Below the pieces are notes generated by a model, which saw only the letters and a program-made list of their open reading frames with translations, did no database searches and had not been told where the DNA came from. A DNA stretch of 64,000 nt from Trametes villosa. Lineage: Eukaryota; Basidiomycota; Agaricomycetes; Polyporales; Polyporaceae. Below are positions 12,927-23,979 of the stretch, piece after piece. The stretch spans positions 1,178,001 to 1,242,000 of the forward strand of contig PUDQ02000032.1 of NCBI GenBank assembly GCA_002964805.2, given 5' to 3'. How positions within the stretch are numbered: position 1 is the first letter of the stretch; each line of letters opens with the position of its first letter. Both the position numbers and the translations under genes were made by a program.

Positions 12927-14465
12927 CTTGCTCTGTGCGGTCCATGCAGCGGTCGTGGTCACTGCTTGCGCTCTCCCTGTCATCGCTCGTTCATTCTGGT
13001 CTGTATACTTGCATACAGACCCACTATACACTTGGAGAACCTCTTAACTATGCGTGGTCTACGAGACACTGGTCACTCTGTCAGTCTCCTCTCGGGCTCT
13101 GAGCCGTCGGATCTACTAGTACGCTGACGCCCTGACGCGACGTACTCGGCAGCCTGCAACGGCTGTGATAGTTGCATGCCTCGAGTGCGGGACCAACACC
13201 ACAACTTGCCTCAGGAACACTCGTAAGTTTGCGCGCTGTCCCCTTAATCGCCCTATTGAAATCTCATCTAACCTTCACGTCTACGACGGCGTCCGTATGG
13301 CGGCGTCGAGCAATAGATGTGCGACCATGTGCCGGTTCCAGCTGCGGGAGCATTGTTTGACACCATGCGGGCCGTTTCCCAGCCTCCCAGACCACCCTGC
13401 TGAGATCACAACATCCCAGCCACAATGTAAGTCTCTACATAGAGGTCGTCCGTGGGCCGTCTGATCTTGCTATTACAGGAACGGCATTGGGCGTTTTTCT
13501 ACACTATCGGCGACGGTTATCCTCGTACTCCGTCAATGCTGAGCATATAAACCTCTACGACTGAATTTGGCTCGAGGCTTGCGCGGCGTCGCCATCTGAG
13601 CGCCGCACTTTGAACCGCTCCCACTTCAAAGCCACGGTGTAGACGCACTCCCGAACCCAAGAAGACAGCCCGGAGGCGGTCGGCGGAGAGCGATACGTTG
13701 CGGTGCAGGAAACTATAGGTATGTGGACTGGAGGTTCCAGACGAGAATATGGGAAACGATGTGGACGTTTTGGGCGCCACTCGCTGCGGGCGCGGCCGAT
13801 GCGGAAGGTTATAGGGCGACGCAGAAATCAGAGAGGGCTTGAGTAGGACTCTCCTCAAGGCGTACCTCGCTCTTCCAACTCCTATTGAGTAACTTCCGCT
13901 GTCTTTAGCACGAAAGGCTGAATATATTGCGCCCACACCGCCCCTATCGTCATCCCGGTCGCCTGAGAGATTGGACGTTGTATCGAGCCATAAATGCACA
14001 CGCTCTCACCCGATGGTAAATTCTCCTGCGCGCGCACCTGTCAGAGCATGCATATGACTTTGCTACCGATCATTGACCTGTGTATTCGGTTTCATCAGAT
14101 GGAGAATGAGGCCTATGAGGCTCGAGCTTTATCCGATGATGCGGAGTGCTGTGCGCACAGTTAACGCCCTAGGAATGCAGTGTACCGCGTGACGGGCCCG
14201 GAACGGTGCCCAACGACAAGGGAGGACGCCAAACCTTGTACCACCAGCCCCCTAGTTAGAGCATAAGGCGAAGGTTCAACGTTCAAGGACAGCATACGTC
14301 TGACGACAACAGGGACATCCCCTTCTCAGTCCACCTCGGCTCCGACATTACATCCCTTGCTTGGCTCGTCCCCAATCCACGCGCTCCTGCGAGCAACCCA
14401 CCGTGTCCCCCTCTCCGCTTTGACGGTCCCCGCGGAGAACCCCCTCTCTCTGTGCTCCGGGAGAA

Positions 14466-15902
14466 ATGCCGCCCCATCGGCCATTTCGAACGGTTGGTAT
14501 GGCTCGTTCTTGACATTGCGCTCACTGGCATACTGACCCGCCTCAAAGAACATTTCCAAGAATGTCTCCCCACCTCGCCGCCGGCGCGGGCGCCGACGCC
14601 AACCCACCGAAAACTACCCGGTCTTAGCCTCATGCCTCCTTCCAACCGAAATCTGGGAGCGAATTATCGATGAAGCTGCATCTGAGCTGATCGCATGCGG
14701 CTACATCGAGGATATTGCAGAGCAAGACCGCCTAAAGGCCTACTCTTTGACTTGTCGGGCATGGCGCTCCCGGGCCCAGTTTTTACTTCGGAGATATCTC
14801 TACCTGAATGTCGACAGGATGGCCACCTGGATACGCGAAGCCACTCTCCACAACCGCAGCTTCTACTCGCTCAAGCTCAGTCTGCTCAAGCTCACAATGG
14901 CCGGGGTCACTATCTACGACTATAGTTCCAGCGAACCGCCCGACTCAAAGTCTATGCAGGCCATCCGCACATTGCGCATGGTCTCTTTCTCCTACCTACG
15001 GGCCCTGCGCTGCATCTCCCTGCACTTCTACGAGGCGACTCATCGAATGTTCAGGACGCGCCTCCCCTTCTTTGCCCAGCTTGATAATCTGTTCCTGCAT
15101 TCATGTCGCTTCCAATCCACGAGAGCGCTGCTCGACGTCATCTGGGCGTGTCGTAGCCTCTCGTCGCTAAAGCTTTGGAAGCCTAAGTTCGACAAGGGCC
15201 CTCAACCAGGCGAACGTGTCCGGCTGTCGATAATCTGCGCACGCCTGAAAGCCTGTGAAAGGCTCTCCTGTCTCATATTCAGACTTGAATATGAGGATAT
15301 TGATGTACGCCGTTCCTTTGACGAGGCACTGAACCCGGGCAAATTGCTTACTATGGATCGTACAGGGGAGATTTGTTGGGAGCATGTTCGGTTCTTCCCT
15401 CACCAGGCTGCATATAATATCCTTTGTAGGAACTGAATGTGAGCTCCCGCATCTTTCCATTCATGCGTCTCGCCCTCATCAAACACATTTAACAGGGGAT
15501 GTTGCCACATTCCTGGCCGGGACCTTCCCCGCTCTTCAGTATTTCCATCTAGAGGAGTGGGGAAGTAACCATCAGGATCCGCTGTTTCCTCGACCTTCCA
15601 GGATCAAATCAATCGCCAACAGTCGTACGGAACCCTGTGCGCTCAAGACCATCAGGCTACAGCGGCGACACAACACGTACGGGAACCGCTGCTGCATGGA
15701 TATGGTCGGGGTTTCGGGCGAGTCTTTGGAAATTTTGTCGGGCGTGGAAGAGCTCAAGATCTCCCTCGACGACTGTGACGCTCCCGAGAGCTGTGCGAGC
15801 TACATTTACGACGCTCTGCCGAGTATGCGTCCAGTTCTCCGGTTCGAGTTTAGAAAGTATAACATAGGGTCCTGGATCGAGTACCGACATCCTCCTACGT
15901 AG
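14466..15902 (+). CDS. F-box/LRR-like protein 3, W type (420 aa, 4 exons)
   Basis: Exons 14466-14492, 14549-15304, 15366-15438 and 15496-15902. Exon 1 is a 27-nt micro-exon, MPPHRPFRT. Its counterparts in genes 5 and 7 sit at the same place, which supports the start. Exon 2 opens with a basic Arg-rich stretch (PPRRRRGRRR), then the F-box LLPTEIWERIIDE and KAYSLTCRAWRSRAQFLLR. LRR-like segments include LPFFAQLDNLFLHSCRF. The mini-exon (73 nt) reads RFVGSMFGSSLTRLHII. The last exon has CASYIYDALPSMRPVLRFE. The basic leader could be a nuclear localisation signal (inference). The intron 1 donor GTTGGT is weak; a GTATGG four bases downstream would shift the frame. Probable SCF substrate receptor. 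Confidence 0.83.
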
Positions 15903-16640
15903 ACCGTATCCCCTAGGCTACTTCACCCTTCCCATGCACAGGTTTTTTGCTATTCCTGGGACACGCCCCGGCTTCATGCGCTATGGACTTTGCCTCGATT
16001 CATTGCGATCGGCATGTTGTATGCATTTGGGTCCCAGTTTGAATTCACATTTCGACGCGCGACGGCGGCTCCGCAAAGCAGCACCATCGCACGGTGCAAC
16101 TCGGAAACCACCAGCGTACGATCAGACATGGCATGTAGAGAGAGGTGTCGCGCTACCCGTGACGAAGAAATGCGCAGCAGCGGCGGCGTTTAACAACTCG
16201 CAGCAGATTAGATACACCTCGGGGGCAACGCGCCATGCACGCGCATCGTGTTGTAAGGGTGGCGCACACCGTGAGTCGGCCATCGTGAATTTCGTCGTTG
16301 GCGAACACCCCTCTGCGCAGAGAGGATACGCATGCACGGCGGAAAGCCGCCGTTCGATTCGCCTTCAAGCGACACAATATCTAGAGTGCACCATGGCATG
16401 CTCGGATTGTCTCGATAGACGACTGTACGCCTAGCATACGATTCAACTTCGCGTTTGGAATCCAGACTCTGTCCGGCGCGGAAACACAACCTGCGGGGCG
16501 GATCGCATGCGCGCGGCGACGCGGCGTGCGATTGGGCCTGTAGTAGCAGCGGGAGAGCCCAGGAAGACGCGGGCATGTCAGGCTGTGGGCTTGGAGCGCG
16601 GACGGTAACTGTCGATATACTAGCAACGTCGAGAACGGCG
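15903..16640. repeat. Downstream spacer shared by the three W-type genes (copy 1)
   Basis: From about 15984 the sequence aligns by eye with the regions after gene 5 (from about 24000) and gene 7 (from about 36750). Shared landmarks are an ATCG.CAT/CGATC stretch, then A-T-x-T-C-G-A-C-G-(T/C)-G-C with CGGCGGCT/CGGCGGTT, then CACCATCGCA and (A)ACTCGG. This shows that the W genes were duplicated together with their 3' flank. I see no intact coding frame in it. Confidence 0.6.
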
Positions 16641-16689
16641 TCCATTCATCCTGAAGCGATAAGCCAGATTAAGCGGAGCGATGGCGAGC

Positions 16690-16955
16690 GAGCGGTCCTG
16701 TGAGACATGTCTGTGACGAGATCGCAGAGGAGCCTGGAGCGCGCTGAAGCCGTACTAGGCGCGGCTCGACGGAGAGTGCGACGTCGCGGCACCAAAGGAA
16801 GCGCAGGTCGGGAAACGAGTGGGTAAAAAGCGCAGAGACCGCGCATGAACGATATTGGCCTCGAGTCGTTCCCCGCGTTGCTGTCGCTCCAGTGTAACTT
16901 GACGCTTGCGGTGAGGCTCCTGCTCGTGGAAAATTGCGCACGGGCGACGAGGTGG
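16690..16955 (-). pseudogene. Fossil fragment of a C-type F-box gene
   Basis: Read on -, one frame gives SALFTHSFPDLRFLWCRDVA continuing LSVEPRL. This matches gene 6 (HTLFTHSFPGLQFLRCWDVP, LSVGPHLL) and gene 8 (FPGLRLLRCRDVPLSVGPHL). The neighbouring frame further on retains CDLVTDM where the genes have LDLVWSC. No F-box or last exon is recognisable nearby and the frame is broken. It is therefore a remnant of the middle exon, inverted relative to gene 4 next door. Confidence 0.6.
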
Positions 16956-17245
16956 AAGAACAGAGACAGGCGGCGCCAGACTCATCTATACCGAACGTCT
17001 AAGGAACAGGCTCAGCAAAGCAGCACTATCACAATGAGTTGAAGAACACGTACGACTTTTCAATAGGGCGAGCAAGCAACGGGGGAGGCAGGGTCCTCAG
17101 AAGCCACGCTCGCTGGAACGTTGCGTGTGTGCACTTGCTCTACGTGGCGACTGGACTTTGAGATGCGCCGGGCGCTGCAAAGGCGCAGATCGAGCCACGC
17201 GGAAGAGGTCGCCATCCAGTGCTTGCCGCTGGCAACGGGGTGCTC

Positions 17246-17330
17246 GTCGTCGCCAGCAAACGCGTCTGCACAGGGCGCCTCCCCTGCTCTCCAGCCGGGA
17301 TTTGCCGGAAGCCGGTGTCCGAGAGGACCG
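17246..17330 (-). repeat. Dispersed repeat S, copy 3
   Basis: It shares the S core with the other three copies. One frame on - reads GGAPCADAFAGDDEHPVASG, the best preserved version of the conserved ADAFAGDDE peptide. The frame upstream is shifted relative to the other copies, so this is a relic. Confidence 0.65.
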
Positions 17331-17399
17331 TCGAAGGTACGTACTAAGCTTGCTCTCGTCCTCCATCCCTTGTACCTGCGCACTAATCAGACGCTTGAG

Positions 17400-18720
17400 C
17401 TCTGTCAAACGATACTACTGGGAACTCTGCTGTAACCGGCGTACAAACGATCAAGACGCGCAAAACATGCTCGCTAGTCGGGTGCGTCCCCGCATTGAAC
17501 ACTCGATGAGCACAGGACGCCGAATGTCGTATGGACGGTGCAGCCCAGCCCTCCGTCGTTTGCGAAAGTGCGTATCAGGTTCGCCTCCTTGTAATGACAC
17601 TGCTGGTACGAACCCATCGGGCACGGTATAAGTGACGCAGCGCCGCAGAGGAGCGTATGTCCGTGCACTGGGCTGCGGCTCCCCGCACGCAGCCGCAGAT
17701 CAGACGCACCTGATTCTGTATCGCGTACTATGCTGCATACTTCCGCTCATTTTGACGCAGGGGCCGTGAGCCAGGATTTCCCGGCGCATGCAAATCTACG
17801 TCATGTGCCCCCCGACCTCGAGCAAACGTCGTAAGGACAGCATTGCACGAGCGGGCGGACCTTTTTGAAAGAAACTCAACCTCGTCTACAGGTTGCTCGG
17901 GCTACACTCAGTATGCTGATCAGCTTGCGCAACTGAGTCCCCGGTGCCCTTGTCTGCGTGCACGGCCGCGGCTACTACGACCATCTTCGCTGCTACGACC
18001 ACGCGCGAGTCTCGACTACGAGCGCGCGGCGTGCCAGCTTCAGGTGTATGCAGTGGCATGTACCAGGTTCGCGAGCCCTCACGTTGATACTTCTCGGACT
18101 CCAGGCGCGTGCGCACCATTCAGACCGAGTCTCGAGTGTGCCACCGACGATGCGGACACTCGCGACGACGCTACAAAGCACGGCGGGCTGGCGGTCGACG
18201 GGCGGGACTTCGCGAATACGGATGCAAACCATGGATGTGGGGATGGCGCAGCCTATCCACGATCCGCCTCACTCCACCTGCCCACTCCGCCGTTGGGTGA
18301 CCCGCCGCCTGAGATGCGCTAAACCCGCACACGCGTTTTTCCACGGAGAGCAAGATACGAACTGAGCGCGACTCACAGGTTTGTTCCTCGTTAACGCTCC
18401 GAGTTTGCCGTGCTCACCAGTTCACTAGATCGACTCGTACTTTGTCAGACCGCTTCGGCTTTACACTACGTGTGCAAGCTCCTTGTTGGACCCGGAAGTG
18501 ATCTTGTCTGCCCGGAAGAGGTCGGCGTGGTTACTCGCGCATGGTGCGAACGTTCTTCTGGCGGCAGCTGGGGCGAGTGGGCGTGCTCGATATTCCGCTT
18601 GCAGAGGAGATGTTTGCCCCCCGCTGTAGCTCGTGTACGGTTCCGGGATCCATCCCCCCAGGTTCAAGGAGGGCAGCGGTATCATCGTGTGACCAGCTGT
18701 GCCCTCCCCGTGTTTAATAG
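17400..18720. other. Gene-poor interval before F-box gene 4
   Basis: Only short unsupported frames on both strands. I see no domain, no repeat shared with the rest of the window and no RNA gene. Confidence 0.45.
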
Positions 18721-18727
18721 CACTCCG

Positions 18728-18740
18728 TTGCTCACGCTTG
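18728..18740 (+). promoter_or_regulatory. Conserved 13-bp element upstream of C-type gene 4
   Basis: TTGCTCACGCTTG lies 191 bp before the gene 4 start. It is identical to 27838-27850 before gene 6. A close form (TTCGCTCACGCTGG on -) lies before gene 8 at 45393-45406. Genes 4 and 8 also share the bases just upstream (AGCACTCC). It may be a shared promoter element or simply conserved flank of the duplication. Confidence 0.4.
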
Positions 18741-18918
18741 AGACGCGGAGACTCTGACTCACAGTGACTACATTTATTGTTCGCCCTACATGTAACAACA
18801 GATCGATGGACATCGAGCGCCCAAACTCCGGTTGGAATCGCGATACGCTGCCTGCGCAAGCTGCAGCACTCTCGTCCGATCCACCACCAGCCTCAGTAAT
18901 CACGAGCCGCTCTGCGCT

Positions 18919-20207
18919 ATGCAATCATGCCACCTCCCGATTGAGCTGTGTGAGTACACGATGGACCAGCTCGTCGCCTGGGATCCGCTCGTCGCCTGGG
19001 ACCCAGAGGACAAGGAGCACTCCCTGCAATGGTGGTTCGACGCACAGGACGCACTCTGCAAGTGTGCCCTTACCTGCCGCGCCTGGCGCACTCGAGCGCA
19101 GCTTCTTCTCTGGAAGTTCCCCCCCATCGGGTCTGTAGCAGCCCTCTCTGGGTTCTCCGACCGCGTCTGCCGCGCACGGTACCACACGCCGAAGGGAATC
19201 ACTGCCGGGGTTACGCTCTTCCGGAACAGCAGCAAGGAGTACGAGCCGGGCCCGGAGCTGACGGAGTATATGCGGGGAATCCACACGCTGTTCACGCGCT
19301 CCTTTCCTGCCCTACGGCTTCTGCGTTGTTCCTACGTTCCGCTCTCCATCGGGCCGCACTTGCTACGGCGGCGCCTTCCGTTCTTCGCCCACTTGACCAC
19401 TATGGATTTGGAGCATTGTTATTTCGACTCTGTACGGACGCTCCTCGACCTGGTATGGTCCTGTCCCAGTCTGATGAGGCTGCACATCTGGTTACCTCGC
19501 TTCAAGCAGCAAGATCCCACCATTGGCGAAGGAGCCCGCCTATCGACCGCCTGCATGCACCTTCGCGCGTGCCAGCATCTTGCGGAGCTCCAGATCGAGT
19601 GGGCGTTCCTCGTACGTCCAGCCTGTCAGATTATCGCTTCGGGCGAGAGACTGACGTCACGTCAATCAGGGTCCTCCTATGTTCGGGAGCGCGTTTGGCA
19701 CCGCGCTCACCGAGCTGACTATCGGCATTGACTCCGGCTGTAAGTCATTCAACCAACCTACAAATACGTGTTGATCTCAATCTGACCCTCCTCCTTCTAG
19801 CCACCCTCCCCACATTCCTGACCGGCTCCTTCCCTCTCCTTGAGCGCCTCACCGTCAGACGGCGCGCGTATAGACACGAGGATGCGCCCTCCTGGCTCGC
19901 CGCCATCGCCGCCAGCCGCGTCCCTCCTTCCCTTTCGTCGCCCTGCACACTCAAGAATATCACGCTCGAGCACGGGCACAACCTCGATGATGACGAGTGC
20001 TGCCGGGACCTTGTCGCGCATGCGCCGGGCGCGCTGGACGTGCTTGCCGGCGTGCACGAGATCTGGGTCGTGTTCGAGGGGATGGTGTATGCGCGGTGTG
20101 CAAAGTACATACTTGAGGATCTGGCAGGAGAAGTTGTGACGCTCAAGATGAAGCTGAAGGACAGGCGGAATCGGTCTGTGCGGGATTATGGATCCGAGTC
20201 GTGGTGA
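18919..20207 (+). CDS. F-box/LRR-like protein 4, C type (389 aa, 3 exons)
   Basis: Exons 18919-19611, 19670-19739 and 19801-20207. F-box: LPIELCEYTMDQLVAWDP, later CALTCRAWRTRAQLLLWKFP. A 6-residue unit LVAWDP is duplicated in tandem, a slip not seen in genes 6 and 8. LRR-like segments follow (RRRLPFFAHLTTMDLEHCYF, TLLDLVWSCPSLMRLHIW). The 70-nt mini-exon reads FGSAFGTALTELTIGI. The last exon has TLPTFLTGSFPLLERLTV and CCRDLVAHAPGALDVLAGV. The final part (CAKYILEDLAGEVVTLKMK) is more diverged than in its sisters. Introns are 58 and 61 nt. The start is at the ATG just before the F-box, as in genes 6 and 8. Probable SCF substrate receptor. Confidence 0.85.
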
Positions 20208-20369
20208 TCATCATGTCTATGTCCCTACTGACTACGTACTCCGACAGGTAGTGGGCTCGCTGTACTGCCGTATCTCTTCCTAGCATTCATCCACAGAGTT
20301 TCCCAACACACCTCGCGATATCCTCGCCCCTTGACTTTCCTCCATCATTCATCGCGTCAGAACACTGGC

Positions 20370-21830
20370 AGGCTAAATGACCGCTTGTGCGGCCCCGGGC
20401 GTTACATTTGCTCGCGTACCCACGCAGATACAAGACAGCTGCGCGCATCTACTTGCCATGGCGCAAGGCACCACCGCCTCCGCCTTAGCTCGGGCGGCCC
20501 GGGAGTGACCTCTACGACGCATCTCTGCTCCCTGGGGCTTGCCCATCGCGCATTTACAACTGCAAAGCAGCCCTCGACCCGTGCCTGTGCGACGTGAGCA
20601 CGTAGCTGCAGAGCACGTCTGCGCAAGACCTGCGCGCCGCGCCGCGAGGTGTATCCGCAACCTCGGCCGCGCGAGGGTGTGTAGCGCGCTGGAGACTCCG
20701 TTCGCGATGGCCAGTGCGCGCGCCTCCTGCACTATATCCTAAGTGAGAGGGGTAACGTTGACGCGCCGTGGGTGGAGGTACAGCAGCGTACTGCTCCCAG
20801 GGTAGCAAAGTCGAGGGCAGCAGGAGGGTGGAGCACGGGCGTCGTCTGGAGCCAGGCGCGCGGGGCGGTACTACAAAGCGTCGGGGAGAGGGGCGCTTGC
20901 GGGCAGGCAACCTGCCACTCACGCGCCGACATACATGAGCCGCGAGCTCGGCCACGTCCAAGAGAGGTATGCGTCCAGGGCCATGCGCTTCGGCGCGTCA
21001 GGACGTGTCGCCGGGTGCACGTCGTCCGCGGGGGCGCGCGCTGAAGAGAGTGAACGGCAATGGCCTGTACCAGCCGCGCTACACGCCCAAGAGCGCGCCT
21101 CGGTGCCGTTACCGGTACGTTTATGGCGTGTAGCGGGTCTGCGCGAGCGGGTGCTGGCGGAGGGTGTGCTGCCAGGCCATGCGAGCGTATCGTACTGGCC
21201 GCAGCGGCTGGCGCGCTGTATGACGACGCACTGTATCCTCTCATGTGAGGTTTCCCTTCATAGGGGTGGTGGCAATGGTGGAAATGACGACTCACAGTTC
21301 GCCCGTGCCCCTTCGATGTTCGTACCCCAGCGCGGGTGCCCACCCACCGCGACGAAGTCTATCACTCTCAGTGTCTTGCTCACCTGTCGGTAATCGGGCT
21401 CCGCTCGGGCTGCGAACCCGGGCGTGAAATCGCGCGCACGGTCGCCCGGGGTTACATTGGCGGCCAGGCAGGCTCTGCGCGCACTCTAGGCCGGGCTGTG
21501 TCAACCTGCCGGGCGGCGCAATGGCAAATGCCTGGTACCCGTGCCTTCATATGCCTGTCGATTGCTTGTATGCTGCTCGTGTTTGAGACAGGCGGGTGTA
21601 TTATTCGGCGCGCCGAGAGCGCGCGTGGTAGAACCAGGCGCGGGATGTCTTGGAAAGCCCGGAACAGCTCGGGACGCAGCTGTACGGCTTGTGGCGGATG
21701 AAGGGCGAGTAGCGTCGCGGTGGCGTGGGTGAAGCTACTGGGGATACGCGAGTCGGCCGACGTGCCAGTGTGGGCAAGTCCGCAGTCGCCCGAGGGTGTG
21801 GAACTCAGGCTTTTGCAACAAGGCAGCACC
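20370..21830 (-). repeat. Repeat family R, copy 1 (convergent to gene 4)
   Basis: This GC-rich stretch is shared in pieces with 29.6-31.9, 40.4-41.6, 42.6-43.8 and 46.1-47.0 kb. Examples on -: CGGACTTGCCCACACTGGCA near 21.77 kb matches CGGACTTGCCCATACTGACA at 42.71 kb, and ATGGCCCTGGACGCATACC near 20.97 kb matches 41.22 kb. Near the 3' end one frame gives GTRANVTPGAAQAVI; the copy at 43.54-43.84 kb gives DMRANVGPGDAQAAI. Several frames look ancestral coding, but none is intact. It could be a decayed gene or a transposon; the family is not recognised. Confidence 0.6.
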
Positions 21831-21982
21831 TGTTACAAGCTGCCACGCAACAGTGCTCTACCAGTGGCCAAGTAGACGCATATACGTGCGCGCTCCTTCG
21901 GTTCCGGGTGCATCTGATTAGTGAACGCAGAAGGCGAGGGTCGAGGCTTGAGCCGTGCCTGTTAATGCTGTGCGAGTAATGA

Positions 21983-22270
21983 GTGTTGTCCGAAAAGCAC
22001 TGTCTTTTAGCAGGGATGTGCGGTCGACAGACCACATTTCTAAAGCATCCTAGAAGAAGGGTGGACATCCTTGAATACTTCATTCATCAAGCAATGTTGA
22101 GCCGTCGTCGGGCACCGGTTCCGCCACACGCTATTCTTGGGTATTTGGATTGCGGTCAGATAAGTCAAGTACCGCAGCATTCGAGAAGCGATGCGTAGCA
22201 CTGGCGAGCGAAAACATCCCAGTAGACAACAAACCGTATACCACCAGCGTCTCAGTGGAGTATAAGACAC
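21983..22270 (+). promoter_or_regulatory. 5' flank of gene 5, homologous to that of gene 7
   Basis: This aligns with 34767-35045 over nearly its whole length. Shared pieces include GAGCAGGGATGTG-like sequence, GGTCGA(C/T)AGACCACAT, GAAGGGTGGAC(A/G)TCCT, TTCATTCAT, CAATGTTGAG(C/T)CGTCGTCGGGC and ACAAACCGTATAC. GGTCGACAGACC is a perfect hyphen-free palindrome apart from its centre. These are paralogous promoter regions carried along by the block duplication. Some of the conserved words may be regulatory. Confidence 0.5.
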
Positions 22271-22500
22271 AGGTTTGGTGTCCAGGGACGGGCGACGACG
22301 CCAACGACCCTGCCCATCGCCACCCTGGTATCTGGCTTTACAGTCTTTGCTTGGGCCTCCTGCTTCCGCGTCCGCCCTCCAGCTCTAGCCCTCCCTCAGG
22401 CCCCGGTTCACGCTTCCGCTCGAGCTACCTGCCGTGTCTCCCTCTGGGCCGCCTTCCACGGTCCCCGCGGAAAAGCCCTCTCTCCGCGCTCCAGGAGGAT

Positions 22501-23914
22501 ATGTTGCATCATCCACCATTCCGAACGGTGTGTATAACACCTTCTAACCACTGCATCCATCCTGACACGTTTCGAAGAACATCACCAAGAACGTCTTACC
22601 GCCTCACCATCGGCGCCGGCGCCGCCCCACTAAAATCACCCCGAGACCGCCGGTCGCAGCCTCTTGCCTCCTTCCAGTCGAGATCTGGGAACACATTATC
22701 GATGAGATTGCCGCTGAGGTTGTCGAACGCGGCTACGCTGGGACAGCCCAAGACCGCAACAACCTACAGGCCTGTTCTTTGACTTGTCGAACATGGCGCC
22801 CCCGGGCTCAGTCTCTGCTCCAGAAATACCCCTCCTTTGGCGTCCACGGCATGAGCAACTGGATAACAGAAACTACTCTCTCCGACAGCAGCTCCTACTC
22901 GCTCAGTCGGCTTAGATCGACGATGGCTGGCACCAGTCTGTACGGCAAGCTCAAGTCTGATTCCATGGCGCAAACAGGCATCCGCACATTGTTCATGACC
23001 ACATTCCCCAACGTCCGAGCCCTGCGCTGCCGCTTCATGGCGTTCTACGGATTGCCTCACCGCTTTTTCAGGACCTGTCTCCCATTCTTTGCCCAACTTT
23101 CTACCCTGACACTGGATGGATGTGAATTTGACTCCACGAGGGCTTTGCTCGACATCGTTTGGTCGTGTCCCAACCTCTGTTCGCTGGAGCTTTTCGGTCC
23201 CAGTTTTGTCAAGATTCCCCAGAAAAGCGAATGTGTCCGGCTGTCAGCGATCTGCGCACGCCTGAAGGCTTGTCAAAAGCTCTCCAGTCTGACAATCGAT
23301 TCTCTCAATTACAGTGTACGCCCATTCTCCCGATGAGGTACTGAATTCGGGCATGTTACTTACTACAGGTCTCGCAGGGAATATTTGTTGGGAGCTTTTT
23401 TGGATCTTCCCTCACCAGGCTGTATATCATATCACACCTAAACCCGATTCACTGTGAGTTCCCATGTCTGTGCGGTCATGCATCTCACCCTCAGCCAATG
23501 CATACAACAGGGGATATTACCACATTTCTGGCCAACTCTTTCCCTGCTCTTCAGTCCTTCGAGCTACTGGAGGGGATAAGCAGTGATACACCGAGGGATT
23601 GGATACCTTCCTGGATTGAAGCAATCGCCACCAGCCGTATAGCACCCTGTACACTCAAAACAATCAAGCTACAACGGAGACACCAATCGTTCACGAACCA
23701 GTGCTGCAAGGGTATTATCGGAGATGCAGGCGAGTCCTTGGAGATTTTGTCGCGCGTAGAAGAGCTCAAGATTCATCTTGACTGGTGTGTCGCTCCCGAG
23801 AGGTGTGCGAGGTACATATATGATGCTCTGCCGAGTATGCGTAATGTTCTCCGATTCCAGTCCAGAAAAGATTGGAATGAGCCCTGGACCGAGTACCAGT
23901 TACCTTCTACATAG
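22501..23914 (+). CDS. F-box/LRR-like protein 5, W type (414 aa, 4 exons)
   Basis: Exons 22501-22527, 22578-23315, 23378-23453 and 23511-23914. The 27-nt exon 1 is MLHHPPFRT. Intron 1 (50 nt) starts GTGTGT and holds a CTAAC branch-like site. A basic stretch (HHRRRRRPTKI) precedes the F-box CLLPVEIWEHIIDEI and LQACSLTCRTWRPRAQSLL. LRR-like segments: RTCLPFFAQLSTLTLDGCEF. The 76-nt mini-exon reads GIFVGSFFGSSLTRLYII. The last exon has DITTFLANSFPALQSFEL and CARYIYDALPSMRNVLRF. All junction phases equal those of gene 3. It is a probable SCF substrate receptor with unknown target. Confidence 0.85.
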
Positions 23915-23979
23915 ATCCGTTCCCCACTGCGTCCACTTACTCTGCACGTACCCCCGCCTCTCCTAGAAAACGCTCCGGC

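Larger units (their letters stand above)
10084..14465. other. Gene-poor interval between F-box genes 2 and 3
   Basis: Contains the decayed T-type relic at 10550-10990 and repeat S copy 2 at 12634-12926. The rest has only short overlapping frames with no motif. Nothing I can support as a gene lies at 11.3-12.5 or 13.1-14.4 kb. Part of the gene 3 flank (about 14.2 kb, CCAAACCTTGTACCACCAG) resembles the upstream regions of genes 5 and 7. Confidence 0.5.
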
